From: Reyranella sp.
GTDB taxonomy: Bacteria; Pseudomonadota; Alphaproteobacteria; Reyranellales; Reyranellaceae
NCBI GenBank assembly: GCA_019750135.1
Contig: JAIEOV010000011.1
Coordinates: forward strand, 1-64,000
Reading direction: 5' to 3'
DNA length: 64,000 nucleotides
In this document: piece after piece, positions 58,782 to 64,000 of the stretch
Layout: each line of letters begins with the position of its first letter
Position numbering within the stretch: the first letter of the stretch is position 1
Made by a program: the position numbers and the translations under genes
Notes under the pieces: generated by a model
The model's input: only the letters and a program-made list of their open reading frames with translations
Databases searched by the model: none
What the model was told of the DNA's origin: nothing

Positions 58782-60792
58782 CGCGGTCGCCGTCCGCAAC
58801 GATGCGGCATTGCACGTCGAGGCGCTTTCCGTCGCCTATCCGGCGCGCGGTGGCTGGCTGCAGGCGCTGGATGACGTCTCGCTGTCGATCGCCGCCGGAA
58901 GCGTGCGCGGGTTGGTGGGCGAGTCGGGCTCGGGCAAATCGACCGTCGTGCTGGCCCTGCTGGGCCTGTTGGGTCCCGCCGCACGCGTGACGGCGCAGCG
59001 CCTCGCCTATGATGGCCACGACCTGCTGCACGACGCACCGCTCCTGCGCGGGCGACGCATCGGCGTCGTCTTCCAGGACACTGCGGCGGCGCTCAATCCC
59101 GCGCTGACGATCGGCTCGCAGGTCATCGAACCCATGCGCGCCCATCTCGGCACCGAGCGGCGCGCCGCCTGGCAGCGCGGCACCGAGCTTCTGGCCGAGA
59201 TGGGCATCCCGCGTCCGGCGCAGGTGATGCAGAGCTATCCCCACCAGCTGTCCGGCGGCATGAAGCAGCGCGTCGGCATCGCCGCGGCACTGGCGAGCGA
59301 GCCCGACCTGCTGCTGCTCGACGAGCCGACCACGGCGCTCGACGTCACCATCGAGGCGCAGATCCTGGCCTTGCTCGACGAGCTCAGGGAGCGGCGCAAC
59401 CTCGCCATGCTGCTGGTCAGCCACAACCTCGGCATCGTCGACCGGCTGTGCGATTCGGTGTCGGTGCTCTACGCCGGCCGGCTGGTCGAGACGGGCACGA
59501 CGGCTGCGGTGCTGCACCGGCCGCGCCATCCCTACACCAAGGGCCTGCTGGCCGCGTTGCCCAGGCCGGACCGCGGCCATGCCGGCCGCCTCGCGCCGAT
59601 TCCGGGCAATCTGCCCGACCTCACCGCGCCCGATCCAGGCTGCAACTTCCGCCCGCGCTGCGCCTTCGCCGCCGTTGGCTGCGAACGGCCGCAGTCGTTG
59701 AGCGGCGATCGTCACCAGGTGAGCTGCCATCGCGTCGAGGCGGTCGCCGATCTGGCGTGGCCGGCCGACCCGGCACCGCTTGGCGCACCGGCCGCCGTCG
59801 CAGCGCCGCTGGTCGAGGCGCGGGACCTCAGCATCCGCTTCGACAGCGGCGGCTTCGTGCAGCGCCTGCTGGGCAAGGCCGGCGGCGTGCTGGCGGTGGA
59901 CGGCGTGTCGCTGACCATCCGCACCGGCGAGGTTTTGGGCCTGGTCGGCGAATCGGGCTGCGGCAAGTCCACGCTGGGCCGCCTGCTGCTGCGGCTGCTG
60001 CCGGCGCGGAGCGGCACGCTGCATTTCGCCTCGTCGCCGGTCGGTGCGTGGCCCGACGCTCAATTCCGCCAGCGCGCCCAGGTCGTCTTCCAGAACTCCG
60101 ACACGTCGCTCAACCCGCGGCAGACAGTGGGCATGATCCTGGGCCGCGCCATCCGCTGGTTCGCCATCGCCAACCTCGAGAGCGAGGTTTTGGCCGAGGT
60201 CGATCGCCTGCTCGACCTGGTGCGCCTGCCGCGCGCCTACGCCCAGCGCTATCCGCATCAGCTCTCGGGCGGTGAGAAGCAGCGCGTCGGCATCGCCCGC
60301 GCGCTCGCTTCGCGCCCGAAGTTCCTGGTGTGCGATGAGGCGGTCTCGGCCCTCGACGTGTCGGTGCAGGCCGCCGTGCTCAACCTGCTGCGCGATCTGC
60401 GCGACGAGCTGGGCGTGGCCTATCTTTTCATCAGCCACGATATCGGTGTCATCGCCCACATCGCCGACCGTATTGCCGTGATGTACCAGGGCACGATCGT
60501 GGAGGAGGGGCCGGTCGACGACGTGCTGCACCCCCCGTACCATCCCTACACCGAGCTGCTGCTGTCCTCGGTGCCGTTGATCGGCAAGCATCGCGCCGCC
60601 GCGTCGGCGCCGGTCGGCCGCGCGGCCAAGGTCTCGGGCGGATGCAAGTTCGCCGATCGCTGTAGCCGCAAGGTCGGCACCGTCTGCGACAGTATCGCGC
60701 CGCCAGTGCAGCAGGCCGGGCCGGGGCATGCCATCCGATGCCACATACCGCTGCCTGAGCTCGCCGCGGTGCCGCACTGGCTCAGCCGATAG
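58774..60792 (+). CDS. Fused double ABC ATPase (DppD-DppF type)
   Basis: A 672-residue protein carrying both ATPases of an oligopeptide-type importer. Domain 1: Walker [16 protein letters not shown], signature [15 protein letters not shown], Walker [13 protein letters not shown], and a C-terminal [14 protein letters not shown] motif. Domain 2: Walker [16 protein letters not shown], signature [15 protein letters not shown], Walker [14 protein letters not shown], ending with [15 protein letters not shown]. Both sites look intact. Separate dppD and dppF are commoner, but fused forms are known in many importers. ATG 58774 overlaps the permease stop. Confidence 0.95.
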   Translation: MLDAVAVRNDAALHVEALSVAYPARGGWLQALDDVSLSIAAGSVRGLVGESGSGKSTVVLALLGLLGPAARVTAQRLAYDGHDLLHDAPLLRGRRIGVVFQDTAAALNPALTIGSQVIEPMRAHLGTERRAAWQRGTELLAEMGIPRPAQVMQSYPHQLSGGMKQRVGIAAALASEPDLLLLDEPTTALDVTIEAQILALLDELRERRNLAMLLVSHNLGIVDRLCDSVSVLYAGRLVETGTTAAVLHRPRHPYTKGLLAALPRPDRGHAGRLAPIPGNLPDLTAPDPGCNFRPRCAFAAVGCERPQSLSGDRHQVSCHRVEAVADLAWPADPAPLGAPAAVAAPLVEARDLSIRFDSGGFVQRLLGKAGGVLAVDGVSLTIRTGEVLGLVGESGCGKSTLGRLLLRLLPARSGTLHFASSPVGAWPDAQFRQRAQVVFQNSDTSLNPRQTVGMILGRAIRWFAIANLESEVLAEVDRLLDLVRLPRAYAQRYPHQLSGGEKQRVGIARALASRPKFLVCDEAVSALDVSVQAAVLNLLRDLRDELGVAYLFISHDIGVIAHIADRIAVMYQGTIVEEGPVDDVLHPPYHPYTELLLSSVPLIGKHRAAASAPVGRAAKVSGGCKFADRCSRKVGTVCDSIAPPVQQAGPGHAIRCHIPLPELAAVPHWLSR

Positions 60793-60814
60793 GGTTTTGT
60801 TCGAGGAGCGTACG

Positions 60815-62176
60815 ATGATGAATCTGGTCTGCATCCCGAACCTGGTCGGCGGCCATCTCGGCGGCTGGCGGCACAGGGACGCCTTCGACAAGCCGGTGAT
60901 GAACCTGGAAGGCTTCATCGAGATGGCCGAGATCGCCGAGGGCGGCAAGCTCGACGCCGTGTTCCTGGCGGACGGCAATGGCGTGCGCGACATGGATCGC
61001 CCGGCTTTGTTTGCCGCCAACCATCCTTCGGCGCGGCCGGCGTTCTTCGAACCGACGACCCTGCTCTCGGCCGTTTCCATGGTCGCCAAGCGCATCGGCG
61101 TGGTCGCCACGGCGACCAGCACCTACGACGCGCCGTGGATGGTCGCCCGACGCTTCGCCTCGATGGACCACATCAGCAAGGGCCGCGCCGGCTGGAACCT
61201 GGTCACCGCGTCCAATGCCGGCGACGCCCTGAATTTCGGCCTCGCCGAGCACACGGGCCGCGAGGACCGCTACGCCCGTGCCCAGGAATTCTACGAGGTC
61301 GTGGCTGCCCTGTGGGACAGCTGGGCGGCCGATGCCTTCCCACAGGACAAGGCGACCGGTCAGTATCTCGATCCGACGCGCGTCAGCCCCATCGACCATC
61401 GCGGCGCTCACTTCACCGTGAAGGGGCCGCTCAACATCTCGCCGACGCCACAGGGCCGCCCCGTCGTCTTCATGGCCGGGCAATCGGGCCCCGGTATGGA
61501 ACTCGCCGCCCGCTATGCCGACGCCCTGTTCGGCGCTGGCACCACCAAACAGGACTGTGTCGGCGCCTATGCCGACATCAAGGGCCGCATGGCGCGCTAC
61601 GGCCGGGCGCCCGATACGCTGAAGATACTGCCAGGCGTCAGCATCTTCGTCGGTCGCACCGCCGCCGAAGCCGAGGAATTCTACGAGGAGCTGCAGTCGC
61701 TGATCTCGCCGGCTCTGGGCGTGCACTACCTGTCGAAGATGCTGGTCCACGACCTCGAGGGCCTGCCGCTCGACGGTCCGCTGCCGGACGACATGGCGGC
61801 GGAGACGCTCGGCGGCAGCAGCCTGCGCCGCTACATCATCGATTTCGCCCGGCGCGACAATCTCTCGATCCGCCAGACCTACCAGCGCACGCTGCCCGCG
61901 CTCGGCGGTCCCGTGTTCAAGGGCAGCGCCACGCAGGTTGCCGACGAGATGGAGGATTGGTGGCGCAGCAAGGCCGGCGACGGCTTCACCATCATGATGC
62001 CGGTCCAGCCGCGCGGCATGCGTGACTTCGTCGATCTCGTGGTGCCCGAACTGCAGCGCCGCGGGCTGTTTCGGACGGAATACGAAACGACCACCTTGCG
62101 CGGCCATCTCGGTCTGCCCGATGCTCCCAGCCGGTGGCGTCCGGCCGAGATGGCCGGGAAGCGCGGCGCAGCATGA
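60815..62176 (+). CDS. LLM-class flavin-dependent monooxygenase (second)
   Basis: A 453-residue NtaA/DszA-type flavin monooxygenase. Telling blocks are NLVGGHLGGWRHRDAFDKPV, VFLADGNGVRDMDRPALFAA, SKGRAGWNLVTASNAG, RYARAQEFYEVVAALWDSWA and RPVVFMAGQSGPGMELAARY. ATG at 60815 (or 60818) after GAGGAG, 22 bases after the ATPase stop. It is closely similar to the next gene along its whole length, which suggests tandem duplication. Flavin reductase partner not seen. Confidence 0.92.
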   Translation: MMNLVCIPNLVGGHLGGWRHRDAFDKPVMNLEGFIEMAEIAEGGKLDAVFLADGNGVRDMDRPALFAANHPSARPAFFEPTTLLSAVSMVAKRIGVVATATSTYDAPWMVARRFASMDHISKGRAGWNLVTASNAGDALNFGLAEHTGREDRYARAQEFYEVVAALWDSWAADAFPQDKATGQYLDPTRVSPIDHRGAHFTVKGPLNISPTPQGRPVVFMAGQSGPGMELAARYADALFGAGTTKQDCVGAYADIKGRMARYGRAPDTLKILPGVSIFVGRTAAEAEEFYEELQSLISPALGVHYLSKMLVHDLEGLPLDGPLPDDMAAETLGGSSLRRYIIDFARRDNLSIRQTYQRTLPALGGPVFKGSATQVADEMEDWWRSKAGDGFTIMMPVQPRGMRDFVDLVVPELQRRGLFRTEYETTTLRGHLGLPDAPSRWRPAEMAGKRGAA

Positions 62177-62186
62177 CGGTGTCGGC

Positions 62187-63536
62187 ATGATGGTCTTGGG
62201 TTTCACGGGTGGTGCGCTGGGTGGCCATCTCGGCGGCTGGCGTCATCGCGATTCGTTCCCGACAACCAGCATGCAGCTCCCGTGCATGGTCGAAATGGCG
62301 CAGATTGCCGAGCGCGGCGGCATCGACATGATGTTCCTGGCCGACGGCAACGGCGTGCGCCAGATGGACAGGCCCGCCTTGTTCGCCGCCAACAGCCCGT
62401 CCGACCGCCCGGCGGTGTTCGAGCCGGTGACGCTGTTTTCCGCCGTCGCCCAGCACACCAGCCGGATCGGCCTCGTGGCCACGGCGACCACCAGCTACGA
62501 GGAGCCCTTTACGATCGCCCGCAAGTTCGCCTCGCTGGATCATCTGAGCGGCGGCCGCGCGGGCTGGAATCTCGTCACCACGCAGTATGTCGAGGACGCG
62601 AAGAATTTCGGCCGCGACGAGCATTTCGGCCGCGAGGACCGCTATGAGCGCGCCCGCGAGAGCCTCGATGTCGTGCGCTCGCTTTGGGATTCCTGGGCGA
62701 CCGACGCGTTCCTGCAGGACAAGTCGACCGGGCGATACCTCGACCCCGATCGCGTGCGCCTGACCAATCACCGCGGCAAGCACTTCGCGGTCAAGGGACC
62801 GCTGAACGTGGCGCGCACGCCGCAGGGACAGCCGGTCGTCTTCATGGCCGGCCAGTCCGAGGCGGGCAAGGAGCTGGCGGCTTATGGCGGCGAAGGCCTG
62901 TTCGGCACCGCGAGCAACAAGGCGGAAGCGCAGGCCGAGTATGCCGACATCAAGGGCAGGATGAAGAAGTACGGCCGGCCGACCGACGCGCTGCGCATCC
63001 TGCCGGCGCTCAGCGTCTTCGTGGGCCGCACCGCGGCGGAGGCCGACGCGTTGTTCGACGAGCTGCAGGCGCTGATCTCGCCGGCTCTCGCCGTCAGTTA
63101 TCTCTCGAAGGTCACCGGCGTCGACGTGACCGGACTGCCGCTCGACGGCCCGATGCCGCGGCGCCAAGGCGAGAGCCTGGGCGGCACGGCGATCGGCCGC
63201 TCGGTGCTGGACATGGCGGCGCGTGAAGGCCTCAGCGTGCGCGCCACCTACGAGCGCGTGCTGCCGACAATGGGAGGCAACATGGTGAAGGGCGATCCCG
63301 TCCAGGTCGCCGACATGATGGAAGACTGGTACCGCAGCAAGGCCTGCGACGGCTTCATGCTCTCCATGCCGGTCGAGCCGCGCAGCCTGCGCGATTTCGT
63401 CGAGCTGGTCGTGCCGGAGCTGCGGCGGCGCGGGCTGCGGCCGCCCGAGTATCGCGGCCCGACCCTGCGCGACAACATGGGCTTGGCCCATCCCATCGAC
63501 CCGTTCCTGCAGGCGCCTGTCGAGAAGGCGAGTTAG
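62187..63536 (+). CDS. LLM-class flavin-dependent monooxygenase (third)
   Basis: A 449-residue monooxygenase, paralogous to the preceding gene. It shares the GGHLGGWRHRDSFPTTSM start, MFLADGNGVRQMDRPALFAA, SGGRAGWNLVTTQYVEDAKN, RYERARESLDVVRSLWDSWA and QPVVFMAGQSEAGKELAAYG. It starts about 10 bases after the second LLM stop, so the two should be co-translated. Its stop overlaps the convergent prmA stop by three to four bases. The true substrate is unknown; two related enzymes may act on sequential steps or related compounds. Confidence 0.92.
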   Translation: MMVLGFTGGALGGHLGGWRHRDSFPTTSMQLPCMVEMAQIAERGGIDMMFLADGNGVRQMDRPALFAANSPSDRPAVFEPVTLFSAVAQHTSRIGLVATATTSYEEPFTIARKFASLDHLSGGRAGWNLVTTQYVEDAKNFGRDEHFGREDRYERARESLDVVRSLWDSWATDAFLQDKSTGRYLDPDRVRLTNHRGKHFAVKGPLNVARTPQGQPVVFMAGQSEAGKELAAYGGEGLFGTASNKAEAQAEYADIKGRMKKYGRPTDALRILPALSVFVGRTAAEADALFDELQALISPALAVSYLSKVTGVDVTGLPLDGPMPRRQGESLGGTAIGRSVLDMAAREGLSVRATYERVLPTMGGNMVKGDPVQVADMMEDWYRSKACDGFMLSMPVEPRSLRDFVELVVPELRRRGLRPPEYRGPTLRDNMGLAHPIDPFLQAPVEKAS

Positions 63537-64000
63537 GTCCGTCGCAACAGCAGCGTGCGCCAGATCGCACCGCCGGTCTCGAGATCGATGTTGCGCTCCA
63601 GGGCGAAGCCCCAGCGGCGATAGACCGCCAGGATGTCGTCGGCCTGCTCGATCAGCAGGCCGCTCAGCAACGCCCGCCCGCCTGGTCGGACGGCTCCGGA
63701 AAAGGAATCCGCCAGTTCCATCAATGGGCCGGCGAGGATGTTGGCGACGACAAGGTCGTAGGGTTTCAGCGCCTGCAGCGCGTCGTGCTGCAGGCCGATG
63801 GCGTGCACGAAGCGGCAGAGATCGCCGACATCGTTCAACACGGCATTCTCGCGCGCGACCTCGACTGCCTCGGCATCGTTGTCACCGCCGATCGCCGGTC
63901 GCCGCCAGAGCTTGGCCATGGCGATCGCCAGAATGCCGCTGCCGCAGCCGACATCGACGGCGTTGGCTGTCTCGGCCGGGTCGAGCGTGGCCAGCATTTC
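63533..64000 (-). CDS. prmA: Ribosomal protein L11 methyltransferase, C-terminal part (partial)
   Basis: The visible 154 or so residues are the catalytic half of PrmA. SAM-binding AVDVGCGSGILAIAMAKLW and the catalytic VVANILAGPLMELADSFSGA are present, followed by the usual LLSGLLIEQADDILAVY. The gene runs off the window to the right, so its N-terminal L11-binding domain is not seen. In many Alphaproteobacteria prmA lies next to the aminopeptidase P gene; here the two are about 11 kb apart, on the same strand. Confidence 0.95.
   Translation of the reverse strand, partial: EMLATLDPAETANAVDVGCGSGILAIAMAKLWRRPAIGGDNDAEAVEVARENAVLNDVGDLCRFVHAIGLQHDALQALKPYDLVVANILAGPLMELADSFSGAVRPGGRALLSGLLIEQADDILAVYRRWGFALERNIDLETGGAIWRTLLLRRT

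Overview
The window is high-GC DNA from an alphaproteobacterium. By gene content and order it looks like a Rhodospirillales/Reyranella-type organism, but this placement is inferred, since no marker gene gives a species. The main anchor is a complete division and cell-wall (dcw) cluster, mraZ to ftsZ, at about 24.3-43.2 kb. It is followed by bamD, recN and ligA in the order usual for Alphaproteobacteria, except that lpxC is absent between ftsZ and bamD. MurE carries the DNPR motif of meso-diaminopimelate enzymes, and an OmpA-type protein indicates a Gram-negative envelope.

Layout. 0-4.6 kb: end of a SURF1 gene, an M32 carboxypeptidase, a DUF1272 protein, threonine synthase and an M16 peptidase, all on the plus strand. 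4.6-10.5 kb: an accessory stretch with decayed genes. It holds an XRE regulator cut by an in-frame TGA, a serine-hydrolase (lipase-like) gene behind a small Cys-rich exported protein, a frameshifted methyltransferase remnant, a TetR regulator facing an SDR-family oxidoreductase across a three-half-site operator, and a 5'-truncated DUF3987 gene. 10.5-18.4 kb: a TerB-like gene, a ycjX-ycjF pair, an aspartyl/asparaginyl hydroxylase-like gene, a RimJ-type acetyltransferase, an intradiol dioxygenase with an ABC ATPase and permease, and a secreted alpha/beta hydrolase. 18.4-23.3 kb: uvrB, a TauE/SafE exporter, a DnaJ-type protein, an AmpD-like amidase and the RNase P RNA gene. 23.3-24.4 kb: gene remnants (SRPBCC and desaturase-like) and the promoter region of the dcw cluster, with a clear MraZ-box array.

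24.4-43.2 kb: mraZ, rsmH, ftsL, ftsI, murE, murF, mraY, murD, ftsW, murG, murC, murB, ddl, ftsQ, ftsA, ftsZ. Most genes overlap by 1-4 bases, so translation is tightly coupled, and a strong terminator follows ftsZ. 43.3-48 kb: bamD, recN and ligA, facing an ompA-type gene across a bidirectional terminator. 49-53.4 kb: a D-cysteine desulfhydrase family gene, a long aminopeptidase P and a DUF1127 protein.

53.4-63.5 kb: an accessory catabolic cluster. A DUF1028 gene lies divergent to a plus-strand run of one LLM-class flavin monooxygenase, a five-function oligopeptide-type ABC importer (binding protein, two permeases, and both ATPases fused in one polypeptide) and two tandem, closely related LLM monooxygenases. 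The simplest reading is uptake of a small organic compound (aminopolycarboxylate, organosulfur or peptide-like) and its oxidative cleavage in the cytoplasm. No flavin reductase is present. The window ends in prmA (minus strand). No tRNA, rRNA 16S/23S/5S, CRISPR array or intact insertion sequence was seen.
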